Positions 1 through 11,014 of a stretch of 64,000 nt of DNA are shown here, piece after piece. The notes under the pieces were generated by a model, which saw nothing but the letters and a program-made list of their open reading frames with translations, was not told where the DNA came from and did not search any database. The stretch is from the NCBI GenBank assembly GCA_973895155.1, contig OZ316894.1:7874001-7938000 (forward strand), written 5' to 3'. The translations under genes were made by a program, and so were the position numbers. This DNA is from Marsupella aquatica (Eukaryota > Marchantiophyta). Within the stretch, counting starts at the first letter, position 1; every line of letters begins with the position of its first letter.

Positions 1-32
1 ATGGGCGACAATCCAACATTGACTGAAATTTG

Positions 33-155
33 TATGTGTCAACCTCCTCCTTAGGCAGGATTGATGGCATAAGTGATGGATAAACATGGGCAAGGGCCTG
101 GAACTTTTAGGCCCTTGAGGTCCTGAAAATTGAAGAAGAGAAGGTTTGCACTAAA
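33..155. repeat. Dispersed repeat, copy 1
   Basis: This stretch (CCTCCTCCTTAGGCAGG, then a conserved block ending in an AAGAG/GGTTTGCAC motif) is recognisably similar to 17248-17370, which carries the same ordered blocks: CCTCCTCCTGAGGCAGG, a 'GGGCAA..GGC' block, a 'TTTTGACCCTTAAGACCCTGA'-like block and 'AGAGGTTTGCACAA'. The two copies flank copia element 1 but lie several kilobases from its ends. They therefore look like members of an older dispersed family rather than part of that element. No coding potential is visible. Confidence 0.5.
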
Positions 156-206
156 CAAAGTTCACACTTAGCAAAGTGGCAGATTCTCTTGAGCAGTGAA
201 AGTCAC

Positions 207-330
207 TTTTTCTTAACAATTGAGGAGTGCTAAGGGTGGTAAAAGAAAGGGCTCTTGACATGCAAGACTTTTTCTCAACAATTGAGGAGTGCTAAGGGCG
301 ATAAATGAAAAGGCTCTTGACATGCAAGAC
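207..330. repeat. Two-copy tandem repeat, 62-bp period
   Basis: The block CAATTGAGGAGTGCTAAGGG followed by GGCTCTTGACATGCAAGAC occurs twice with a period of 62 bp. No gene is visible from 1 to 1962, which is the region downstream of the FAP2-like gene. A shorter 25-bp duplication (GTGACGTTTATTGCTTAGGA twice) lies at about 758-803. Confidence 0.6.
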
Positions 331-1962
331 ATTCTAAACCTGAGACCTGCTGACCCAAAAAGTTACAATTACTCGGTGTGGCCCCAAAACTAAAGCACCA
401 CTCATAAAAATCCCAGAACACTTGCTACAGCGACACGGCAACCAGGTGTTGGGGCCAGAGGGCAAGATGAGAAAGGAATTGCAAGTCATAGCAGGAAGAC
501 ACTTTCTCAGGTAACAACTTGTTTTTAGTGTCTAGAGAATAGGACCCAGAATAGCAAAAGTGCAAGCTTCCATCCACCACAACAATCAATAAGATTCAAA
601 TTGCAACCCACGTTGATAGCTTTGAAATGTCATATATTTGACACTTTGCTTCATGTCCAAAAGTCCTTGCGCATCAGAATCCTGATGTCAAACATAATTT
701 GCATTTGACCATCAACTCCAAGACTTGCAGTCATGCCAATAAAATATACATATGGAGGCTGTGACGTTTATTGCTTAGGAGTCGTGACGTTTATTGCTTA
801 GGACAGCACAAGAGTAAGTTCTTTGGTAAAGTAGGATTATTTTGTTCGTATTAACATTTAGCTTAACCCTAAATGACCCATTTCTGACAAACTTCACCCT
901 ACGTGCCCTCTGTGGTACACCCTATATGACCCTTGACATCAGCATTTAAATTTCATACTAAATGGCACTAAATGCTATTACAGTCCTTTTAGTGAGAATT
1001 TCAATTTCCCATTTTCCCCTTACATGTCCCCTTGCTGACATGTTTAGTGCTGTCCAATTTTGAATATTCCAATCTCCACCTATTTCAGTCCCAGTGATCA
1101 TATTGAAGGTCAGGGTGACTACCCATAGGATTCCCAGAAAAAACAATGGTATCACATACATTGATTAAGTTGATAAAGAAGAAACGATGTAAAGCCGAAC
1201 AAAGTTTTAATTTGACCAGTGGGTATTTCCAAAAACTAAAAGACCACCAACAATTTGAGAAGGCCATTAAGAGAGAATTATAGGTAGTACACACCTTGAC
1301 GAAACAGTTCCCATCAACAAAATACAAATCAAGCTCCTATCAGCGACTCGAAATCTCACAAGGCCAGAAGACGGGTTGTAGAACTCCATGATACAAAAAT
1401 CTTCACACGTGGCAATCTTCACCAGCCTCTGCCAATTTCTCTAGGCAGGCAATCTCTCCAATCTTATCAGAATAACAACTTTCATGCTTTGGGTAGGCAG
1501 ACAATTTATGAAGTCTCATCAGAGTAAGAACTTTCGTGCCGTGGGTGGCCAAAGCTCTTCTAACTACGTACGGTCTCTAGCTTCACACCAGCCCCAAGAC
1601 TTTGCACCATAGCCCACCTCGTGGCCAAGTTACACTAATTCATAGTAAAAACTCTATCAGAACGACAGCTACATTTATGGAAATAATACATGGATGTCCT
1701 TGATTATCTACTCTAAATTAACGACGGGGGAAATTTCAGATTACGACCCCACATAAATTCTTGCTGGCGCCAGACAGGGCATTTTGCATAGCATATTGCT
1801 CTGTTGGCAAAAATAGGGAGATGAATAGGTAATCATCAAGGGATAAAACAGGTCGCAAGTAGCAAGGTAAAGCTTCCACCAACTGCTACAAGGTTGGCGA
1901 GTAGAATCAGGAGGAGATGACTTCAAGTGACCCAAGAGATCTTTGAATTGGACGTCTAATCT

Positions 1963-4900
1963 TCAAGCAGTTGAACAAGTCGAAAGCAACCGCGCAAAGC
2001 TTTCACCAATAGCCAGCTTGGCCGGTTCTGAAACTGGTGGGTCTCCGATATACATATCAAAAAACGCACCTAGGTCGGAATCAAATACAACGCGTTATCT
2101 TTCAGCTCCATAAATCCTCCCCAAACATCAGTACTGCGAAGGACATTGTAGCCATCTAATCATCCAAAATCCGGATTGACATCCTTCTTTCCCAAAATCT
2201 TAGAAGCAAACGTCTCTACAAATATCATTTCGTCCCGTTAGCTGAGTATGAGGAAAAGAATATGGTGAACAGCCCATAGAAACTTACGACAAAGATGGCG
2301 ACTGAATATTGTTCCCACCCGCTTTCCACCAACTGCAAAATTCAATCCGAGTATCTCAAAACGCTGCCACTCAGAATCAAGTGGCGACGAATAAGACAAG
2401 AAGCAGTCCCAAAACTGGCAAGAGTCAAAGGTCCGGACATACTCTCAGTTTGCAGAGCACCACCGCCAGGGTGCCATCGAAAGTCAATGGTTGTACCCTG
2501 TATCAAAAAATTTAGTCAAGATATCATGTCAAAAATCAATAACACATGCCAGTGGGCTTGCTAGCATTCTCATAAATACTCAAACTGTTTTCAATGAACA
2601 AGCCCTCTAGAGTAACAAGAGAGGATGACTCCAATTGCATCTCTATCAGATATTATAAACCAGGAATCCGACATACCCGGAAAATGATGACGTCTTCGGA
2701 CATTAGTGAGCAAAAATCCTTGAGTCCATTATCAGTTTCTGAGCCTTCAATCTGCAAAATCATCAAATCTCTCATCGAATAAGCAGGGAGTCACTGACAT
2801 TGGGACCGATGAAGCTTAAAAATGCATCCTCTCACGCAGAAGAAAACACAAAAGGTGGGATTGGGGCCCGTGGGCCTCCAGCCTGTTGTAAGAATGCAAG
2901 GATTGGCCTCTCATCTGATATCAGATGTTATAACGTTAGCAGGTCATTTATTTCTCTTCTGTTGAGAATCAGACATGATGCCTCGCTTCGACGCTCTTCA
3001 GATGTGAAACCCGGATCTAAACGACATAATGTATCCCTTCCAAAGAATCTCATGTCTGTAGCACTCAACATGAGAGATGGGTTCCCCAATCACATTCCTT
3101 TTGGCTACGTCGTAAATTGAATGAATACGGCAATTGTGATTCTCACTTGATGATAGATCAGGCTGACCAGAAGTAAGTCTCCTCTATCATCAAGTGAGAA
3201 TCCCAATCGCCGTAAGTTAGACTCATTCTCATAGTCAGGTTATTCCTTGCCAAATCTCTTCATTGTCCAAAGCCTTTTTGTCTCTCATCATAATGGGTAT
3301 CTCTAGACCTAAACATCATTCATTCATCTGCCCGCTGTTACCTCCAGCAGAATAAAAAACTCTCAAGACAGTGATCCTCATAAGATACGCTTGCCCACTC
3401 TTTCCAATATTGTGATAATATGGTCGAACAGCCCAAATGGCAAAAGTTACAGCGCTTAACAAAGTCTCACCTTTTTGAGTCGAGCCGTCAAGGAAGTCTC
3501 AAATGCACTGCATCACCAAGATAAGAGTTGTAATAAAAAGAAACAAATCTTGAGGAGCAAAAGCCAATACACACCACGCAACCAGTAGTGAGCTTAAATA
3601 ACAAAAGGCACCTACCTCCGAACCATTCCCATCTTTAATCCCTTGTAGTGAACTACAAGCCTGATCGTCATGTCTACGCCTTGACTGCAAAACACAAAAT
3701 CCAATCAACTCTTTCCTCTGGATTACTTTCTGGTGTGGAACAAATTACATATTTGCAAGACCCTAGCATGTTCAGAGTCTCGCACTTGCAATTGTCTCTT
3801 CAGAAAAAAATGACTAATGAGGCATGCTTCTGTATGACTAGATGCTCAACGATGGATACACTGAGGTATACAACCCGGTTTCGTATGGACGTATTGTTTA
3901 CGTCGATCTGAAACAACACCCGCAGCTGTTTTTATTATTCATGATAGAGATTCCTGTATAAGCGATCAGCTATGGGTACTTGAAAAACAGACCTGAGTAG
4001 GTCATCATAAAACTCAGGCCGATATTTGAGTTCCTCTGGAGGTACCCCTGCGTATTTTTCTCCAATCTTTTCACGAAGTTGATCCGGTTGAACATCTGGT
4101 TCATTTCAAAATTTGTCAAATGTGTCAAAACCGTACAAAGCTCTCATCGACAGCTGCTGCCAAGAGGCAACCAGCTGCATCATAGATCAGCTGAGTCACT
4201 CGAATATGACTAAAAGATTGGGAAAAGAAAATGCAAGCGAATGAGAAACTCACATAGACCAAATGCATATATCATGATGGACTTCAGTTTGATCAAAGTC
4301 TTTGCCCGCGCCCCCACACCTGCAAGCACCTGCTCAGACAAACATTGCAGATGGGACACCAGCCCACCTACATCAGGACATTAACCAAGCATGAACAACA
4401 AACAACCTTGTAACCCCAATGGCAGCGATATAATGACTGCTTCTTAACCTTCAAATGTACAACGCTCAACCCACACGAAGGCTATCAAAGGCAGGACCTG
4501 ATTTGAAGCGTTTTGGTCATCAGAAGCAGCTTCCAAGTGCACTGGGAAGCGAACACCGGTTTTAGGTTCCACAATTACACCGTCGTCTAGTTGTCTCCTG
4601 CTCAGCTTCCCACGGGGTCTCATTGTTTCCTCGATGTCCTCTATCATACATGCTGTTTCTGAGTCCACTTCCGCCGCCCTGGTGAAGGGCAGAAAATTTG
4701 AAGGGCTGTAACGGAGACAAAACAAATTCGAATATGTTAGGCTGCATAATTCATTATGCTAAAGTCTATCAGCTCCACTCCTAAAATTGGACCTCATAGC
4801 AGAAGACCATAGAGGGTAGAAATCGCACAAATATCTGTACAAGTGAATTTAAACTCCGAAACGCTTAAAAAGTTGCTAACTGGAAAATGCTCAACCTGGG

Positions 4901-5541
4901 TGAAATGTCATGTCCAATGTTTGGAGGGAAATTCTGAAAGCAGTGAAGAGGGACGGAGAGGGGGACTGTACTTACGTATTTGTTAAAGGAGGCAGCATGG
5001 CAGCAAGCGCCACTGGTACGGCATTACAATTTCTAATTTTGCTGAAGTTTTCCAACAGCAGAGAGGTCACTCTGTTCAGAAGCACCGATGCTGCACCAGG
5101 AGAAGCAAACCCCTTTTCCAAGTGGTCCCTGTAGAACTTAGTTGCGCCTTCAAACTTCAAAAATTCTGGGCCGGCTTTGATGCTAATAACATCCTTCTCT
5201 GATTTTCCCTGACCTGCTCTGCGCTTCTTCTCAAGCTTGCTGCCTCCTCTGCCCAAGAAACGAAGCAAGCCTCCAGCCGCTTGAAGTACGGCAGCCAATC
5301 CGCCACCAATTGCAGCTTTCCCGGCACTTGGATTGAAGTTGAAGTGTGAGACCGGAGAAGATAGTTGTCCAGAAGTGTAGGTCGCTGCAGGGCTAGGAAC
5401 ATTCCCATGTTGTAAGCCAGAACCAGCCCCAGGCCCAGGGGAATAAGTGCTTGAATTTGACCATATTTGGGCCGAATCTGATGATGACTTAACCACCTTG
5501 GACAATACCCAGTTGGGCAGGCTGGGCCAATTGCCCTGCAT
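1963..5541 (-). CDS. FAP2: Chalcone-isomerase-fold fatty-acid-binding protein, FAP2-like (10 exons)
   Basis: I reconstructed ten minus-strand exons: 5541-4976, 4705-4498, 4329-4254, 4095-3993, 3684-3616, 3507-3471, 2751-2677, 2497-2443, 2332-2288 and 2069-1963. All have GT-AG borders and matching phases, and they give 1341 nt (446 residues). The N-terminal 190 residues are Gly/Ala/Ser-rich, as in the long N-terminus of plant FAP2. The CHI-fold part shows VEPKTGVRFP, IKLKSIMIYAFGLY, REKIGEKYAGVPPEEL, VDMTIRLVVHYKGLKMGMVR, GTTIDFRW and FFDMYIGDPPV in family order. Known relatives are non-catalytic chloroplast proteins of the chalcone-isomerase superfamily that bind fatty acids. Catalysis on chalcones is not expected. 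Exon 6 has only 37 bp. The start at 5541 is the first ATG of the open exon and follows a possible splice acceptor, so a 5' UTR intron is possible. Family assignment is by pattern memory; the splice solution is directly visible. Confidence 0.85.
3128..3212. repeat. Intronic inverted repeat (foldback) in FAP2-like intron 6
   Basis: Two 29-nt arms, 3128-3156 and 3184-3212, are reverse complements with two mismatches, separated by 27 nt. The perfect core contains TCTCACTTGATGATAG. It lies inside the intron between exons 6 and 7 of the FAP2-like gene. It could be a small MITE relic or a transcribed hairpin. Confidence 0.75.
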
Positions 5542-7770
5542 CTCTTCTAGGTGGAGAAGTTATCGTCTCAAAAGTCCTCGTTTGCGAGCACGTCACGGAG
5601 CACCTGAGAACACATTAAAGCTTCGTTCTTACATTGCTCCCCAAACCTCAAAAATACTTGCAATCAACCAGGCGACCACACCATAGCTCTCTTGATGAGA
5701 GTTTCTTGTATACATAAAAAGTCTTCAATCGTTGCTTTCATACATGTCCACCATCTAAATATCTTTACTAAAACAAGTTAACTTAGCAAAGAGATCAAGT
5801 TGGTTCATTTGTTGATCATAGCAATCAGGTATTCCTTGGAAAATTTAGATTATAATGGAGCAATGCCAGACTCTGGCAAGCCACCCAAATGATTTACTTC
5901 GACAACGAGAATCGATCTTGTTTTTGCAGCGTTTCCCGCCGTTGGAAATCACACCTTGCAGGTGCTCTCCATTCGAGAGTTCATTCGCACACACAGCACT
6001 TTACGTCCATGCAACTTGTAATTTCACACGAGTTTCTAAACACTGTGCGATCTCCTAAGTCTGACCAACCGAATCTACTTTCAAAACGTGGCAAACACTG
6101 AAATTCGGTGAAGAACTACGTCCTTAATTGTTTGATGATAATCACAATCACGCTTGTCGCGACATCCAACTGCCACTAAGAGCTTAATTCTGTTGTAAAC
6201 CTAAAACACTCCTTAGCACTGCGATAACTTAGATTGTCAAGACATTAGAAAACGAGTTCAAGATGGAAAGAAGTCATCCTTCACACCACTCACTACTTAG
6301 CAAATGTCCTTAGCGATTGCCTAGACAGAAGCGCATCTACCTGAATGATCTGAGCTGAAAGACTTCATAGCAACCGTGGCTAAGGAGCAGAAAGGCCACG
6401 GAGTGATTGACAGATAATCTTGGGACCTCTTACGGGCCTTACTCCTTAGATTCTTTCTTGATTGTTACAATGCCGAGAGAATAATATGGTACTGCTTTAC
6501 AGTGTCAAATTCTTGCTTAATTGTTACAACGCCGAGAGGATTATGTGGATTTGCTTTAAAGTGAATTGGCATCATTCCAAAGAGATGTTCTAGTGCCACT
6601 GAATAAAGGCTTTTCCTCTTCTTCCGCGGTTGTTAGTCTCTCCTGCTTTGAGATGTCCGTAGTTGGTTGTCTTCAATTTGCCAGATGAGGTCATTGAATG
6701 TGAAGATTCACAAAGTAACCGAATGAATGTTGAGACACTTGGTTTCCTTGCCTGAAAGCTACAGCAGTGTAGGACACCAATATTGGCTACCTCCATCAGC
6801 TTGCAAAGGATCGATGTTCCCTAACGACTGGAAAGAGACTTCACCGCTTAATCCGTCCCCCAACAGCAAACAAGGCAACACAGCTAAAAGAAAGAAGAAG
6901 AAAAAGAGGGGGCGTACACATGAAGAACTCCTACCACTTTCTAAGCTGGCTGGAGCGACATAGACGACCGCCGAATCTCAAACATCAGCAAGGCCACTAC
7001 AGCCAGAGAGACCAACACCACACGTCCCCCTTCCAAAGGCTGCCCGCTAAGCGTGCAGCACACACAAATTGTAGAGCGTCAATCCATCATAAGCCTTAGC
7101 CAGCCAGCACTAATCCTCCACAGCAGCCCAAGCTGCTGCTGCCTCTGCCTCTGCCTCCTCCTGTTCTCTACAGTCTCTACCGTTACGTCTCTCTCCCTTT
7201 CTCACCCCCTCGCTCATCACCTAATAATAAGTACACTCATCAATCAATGTCCGGAGCTCATCAATCCCAAGCTGCTGCTGCTGCCGCTGCCTCTGGTTCC
7301 TCGTACTCCGAGGGATCAACAGGTCGACACCCGCCCTCTCTCTCTCTCTCTCCCTCTCCCTCGCCTCGCTCATCACCTAACAATCAGCGGCCTGAATCTT
7401 CGACGCCCTACACACACCCTGCACAGTCCACTGACGAGAATAACGAACGCAAGAGGACGCGCGACCACGATTCACTCCTCTACACAGCAACGCGTCCCGA
7501 ACGTTACGGCTCGTTCGTTCTTTCTTCGCCGTGATCGTAGCGCGCGACAATTCGTGTCCGGTGTTGCTTTCCTTTACATTCATCGTCGCTGCTCTCCTCA
7601 ACGCAGGCTTTTTCTTCGTGTTTGCTCCTCCTTCTCCTCCGTTTCCTTCCGTTTCCCTTTCCTCTCCTCTACTCTCCTCCGCTCTCCTTTCCTCCCCTCG
7701 AGGTTTTTGCCTCTCCGCGGGAATCCCCGTATCTGGAGGGTATATACGAGAAATTCGCACCGTCGGACAA
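5542..7770. other. Upstream region of the FAP2-like gene; no recognised gene
   Basis: This stretch begins at the FAP2-like start and becomes GC- and CT-rich from about 7100 to 7720, with long TCTCTC/CCTCTC runs typical of plant promoter or 5' UTR sequence. Open frames of 80-255 codons exist on both strands around 7050-7960. They are low-complexity (Ser/Pro/Leu or Arg rich), overlap one another and match no family I know. A promoter or leader for an unseen transcript is plausible but not proven. Confidence 0.4.
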
Positions 7771-7777
7771 AATGGCA

Positions 7778-7994
7778 TTGTCCGGCCGGTTCTCCGTCAG
7801 ACGACTGGTGTGGACGTTGAGAGTCCCGGCGAGTGGTGGTGACGAGAGAATAATTACACGGAGTGACGGCAGAAATGACTGGAGCAATGTGGAATTGTCC
7901 GGCCGGTCCTCCGGTAGACGACGGGAACGGACGTTGAGGGTCCCGGCGGAAGGGCGGTGACGGGAAGAATAACTATACGGTATGACGGCAGAAA
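7778..7994. repeat. Diverged two-copy tandem repeat, 117-bp period
   Basis: The block TTGTCCGGCCGGT followed by GGACGTTGAG.GTCCCGGCG and then TGACGGCAGAAA appears at 7779 and again 117 bp later, with scattered substitutions. It borders the GC-rich region and explains the overlapping Arg/Gly-rich open frames here. No coding claim is made. Confidence 0.6.
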
Positions 7995-8603
7995 AGCGCG
8001 GTGCAATGCGGTGGAGCGCTTGCATTCGTGGAGAAGCAAGGAGCTAAAAACAGAAATGGTCGCCCTTCTAATGTTGCTTTTTTTCCTTTCCTTCTTCTTG
8101 AAATGAGGTTTCTATTGCAAGGACAAGAGCCCACGAAAATAGAGCTATTGGTGAACTTACTCATGATTTTCATATGTGTTGGTGTTTGGTTTTGGAAAAA
8201 ATTGAGATTTCTTTTTACACCTACGTGGTTGGCAAAAAAAATTTCATGCAAATCTTTCCTCTGGCGGAAAGAAATCTTTCCCTTCTAGTGATTTTGGTCA
8301 TATCATGTCACTTTTTGTCAAGAAAGAGTCACCCGTCATGCAAATAGGTTCTTTTGAGGAATTTTTTTGGAAAAACTGCGCTAAAACAGTCACTACTTTT
8401 GTAGTTAGGCCTATTGCATTACCTTTTTTTTTATGAATTTGTCTCTCCCTTATATTATTTTCCTTCATGCCACTTGTTCCATTGTCGTTTTTCAATTTGT
8501 CGTCACCCTCACCAATCCGCTATCATGGGCAGCCCAATTGCAAGCCAATGCAGCAAATTCAGGGATCAATTCTGCGGGCAGCAGAATTCACTGCCAATGA
8601 TGT

Positions 8604-8625
8604 GGGGGGGGGGGGGGGGGGGGGG
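8604..8625 (+). repeat. Poly-G run (22 G)
   Basis: A run of 22 G is followed at 8736-8754 by a run of 19 C, with about 110 bp between, and a third run of 15 C lies at 10243-10257. The first two could pair as an inverted repeat. Run lengths at such homopolymers are unreliable in assemblies. Nothing else recognisable lies between 8000 and 10430 apart from weak open frames. Confidence 0.7.
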
Positions 8626-9974
8626 AAGGGATTGACTGAGGCAACAAACGTAGTAGAAAAGTTTATCAAGGCTGCTCCCACCACCTCTATCACCTTCCAC
8701 ACTACCCCACCAGCACTCTTTGCCGCCCTGTCCCTCCCCCCCCCCCCCCCCCCCTCTTCTCCTTGCCCTGTGTCATCTTCTTGCACCGACACATATTTGG
8801 GCTACCAACATTGAGTATCACATGAACTTGGGCCTCTCTATTAGCCCAGGTAGTCTCTAGACCATGCCATATGATTGTTGAAATGATTGGCCCAGGCATG
8901 ATGTCAATAAAATATATTTTGTTGACACTTTTATTGTACTCTCCTCTATTCTTGAACAGGTAGTCAGGGTTAGTGATATCAATTGACAGACTTGATCAAT
9001 ATTAGGCATTGGAATCTCACTTGTTTGAGAGTGGGACAACACAAAAATGAACTTTTGTAAATTTTGACCAGGTACATAATGGATGATCTCCAGTCTTTGT
9101 CTACATTCATCTTGGGTGAATTTAAAACTTAGTGTTGCCAATCCAATGTGTGCTAGTGCAAGAAGATGGTAGATGGCAAAAGTGTTGGTGGAGCCTTGTG
9201 AGAGGTGAACAGCATGCAGGTGATGGGGCCAGCCTTGGTCAAAAGTCTCTATAATGTTGATTGCCTCAACCAATGCTCACAAATCAGTGAATTTTGCTGC
9301 CGGCTCAATTGACCCATGAATTCCATTGCCCACAAGCTGGGATTTGGCTGCCTGGGGACAACAAATGATGAGGATGATGGCAAAGCCACAAGGGGCAAGG
9401 AGGTGACTGTGATTTGGGCAAATAATATGATTGAAGTGACAGATTTGTCCAGCAAACCAAGTAAGGCACTGACTTGGGGGGTTTTTCTTGAAAGAATTCA
9501 AACCCAGTATAGGATGGTAGGTCTTCTGATCATAGGAAGCCAGAAATAACACACAAAATTGTGTGGGAGAAAGAGGTAAAATGAAGTGAAACCCGGATGG
9601 ACCACACTGTTTGACAATGACACAACTCAAAAGAGCCATTGCGACCACAATAGACCATTTTTGAATGTTTCTTCCAATTCAAATAGTAATCTTCCCTTTT
9701 GATGGGGGCGTTTTGGGTCACCAAAAGTACTAGGTCCAGAGTTTTTGCATGGTTACATAGTGTGGTCCATTGAAGCATCAGTTTTGCTGTGAACACAAAT
9801 TTATTTACTTTAAGTAAAATGAAAAACTCAAGCTATCCAGCTTGAACCCTCTTATATTGGGGAATTTTTAAAATAGGGTCTTATCAACTTCAAAACACGT
9901 GTGGAGCATACAACATGGATTGAATAGAGATTGACAACAGGGCCTACAAAGATCTCCTTCTATTAATAGGGAGT

Positions 9975-10100
9975 ATAAAACAACAAAAACTTTCCAATTT
10001 GCCTATGAACAACACAAAACTTTCCAACTTGCCTATGAAACTACACAAAACTTCCAACTTGCCTATGAAACAACACAAAAAACTTTCCTACTTGCCTCAA
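9975..10100. repeat. Short tandem repeat, about 32-35-bp period, four copies
   Basis: The unit (ACAACACAAAACTTTCC, AACTTGCCTATGAA) is repeated about four times with small indels. It lies in AT-rich noncoding DNA about 340 bp before copia element 1. Confidence 0.6.
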
Positions 10101-10439
10101 CACTAGTTCAGTAAAACAAACACAAATTAAAATGTAATGATCTTCATCTCTTTTTCACCTTCTTAAAAACTTAAAACTTTGCCAATGAAAAAATTGACAC
10201 GTCCCCAACTAATGTTTTGTTCTATTGTGTGCCCCACAGCAACCCCCCCCCCCCCCCTTTTGTTTTAGTTTTATGCACACTATGTACCGTCCTTTGCAAA
10301 AAGTAAGGGCCTTTCAAGATAGTTGTGTGCGTGCAGGGGGGAGGGGCAGGAGTAAACTAAGGTTGAGTTTCCTTCAATCTTAAGCTTTCCTATCTTTGGC
10401 ACATCATAGTTTGCGCTTTGTATGAGTAGGAGTGGTGGG

Positions 10440-10824
10440 TGTTGAGCATAGACGACGATCGCAACGGCAAGCCCATGAACCATCCAACGCACAATAGTCG
10501 ACACAAGAGATACGTGGTTCACCTCCTTGAGGCTACGTCCACGGGAACACACAAGAGAGCTTTACTGAACTCTAAGCCCGTCGGCTATACCGAGTCTCCA
10601 CAGTGTAAGCTCTCCCTATCTCTCAAGTGGCTCCATAACAATGAGCCTTGGTTCTACCTCTCCAAGCACACATGCCTCTTATGATATAGTGTGCAACTTA
10701 GTTGTACCTAACCACATAGTTGTACCTAATCACGTAGTTGTACCTAACCACATAGTTGTACCAACCCACGTTGTTGTACCAACCACGTCATACCTAACCT
10801 AGACGTAAGAGTAAATACCCAACA
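10440..10824 (-). repeat. Copia 1 LTR (3' LTR in element orientation), 385 bp
   Basis: It starts TGTTG and ends CAACA, giving 5-bp inverted termini. It matches the other LTR (16481-16901) except for two substitutions and one missing 36-bp unit of the internal ACCTAACCACATAGTTGT / ACCTAATCACGTAGTTGT array. Confidence 0.95.
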
Positions 10825-10837
10825 ATCTTCCCCTTGA
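10825..10837 (-). other. Copia 1 polypurine tract
   Basis: On the minus strand a purine-rich block (CAAGGGGAAGAT) ends directly at the 3' LTR. This is the expected plus-strand primer position. Confidence 0.8.
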
Positions 10838-11014
10838 CTCTGGTCTAGGGGAGAGTAATACTGCCAATGTATATGATCCCTCAGCGGGAAGTTCTGGACA
10901 AAAACCAAACCGGTTTCCCTCTCTAACTAGAGCAAACCAGAACTAAGCCGTAGCCTAATACATAGGAATGAGGAAGAGCATATATCAGTAATTACAATGA
11001 ATGTTAAGAAAACT

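Noticed and set aside
3841-3902. A possible FAP2-like exon containing RNRVVYLSVSIVEHL on the minus strand
   Set aside because: It follows an acceptor-like TTTCAG but has the wrong phase and hits a stop. The exon at 3684-3616 fits phase and family far better.
7053-7820. 255-codon open frame and several overlapping 95-133-codon frames on both strands
   Set aside because: Low-complexity CT-rich sequence with few stops in any frame; no recognisable protein features.
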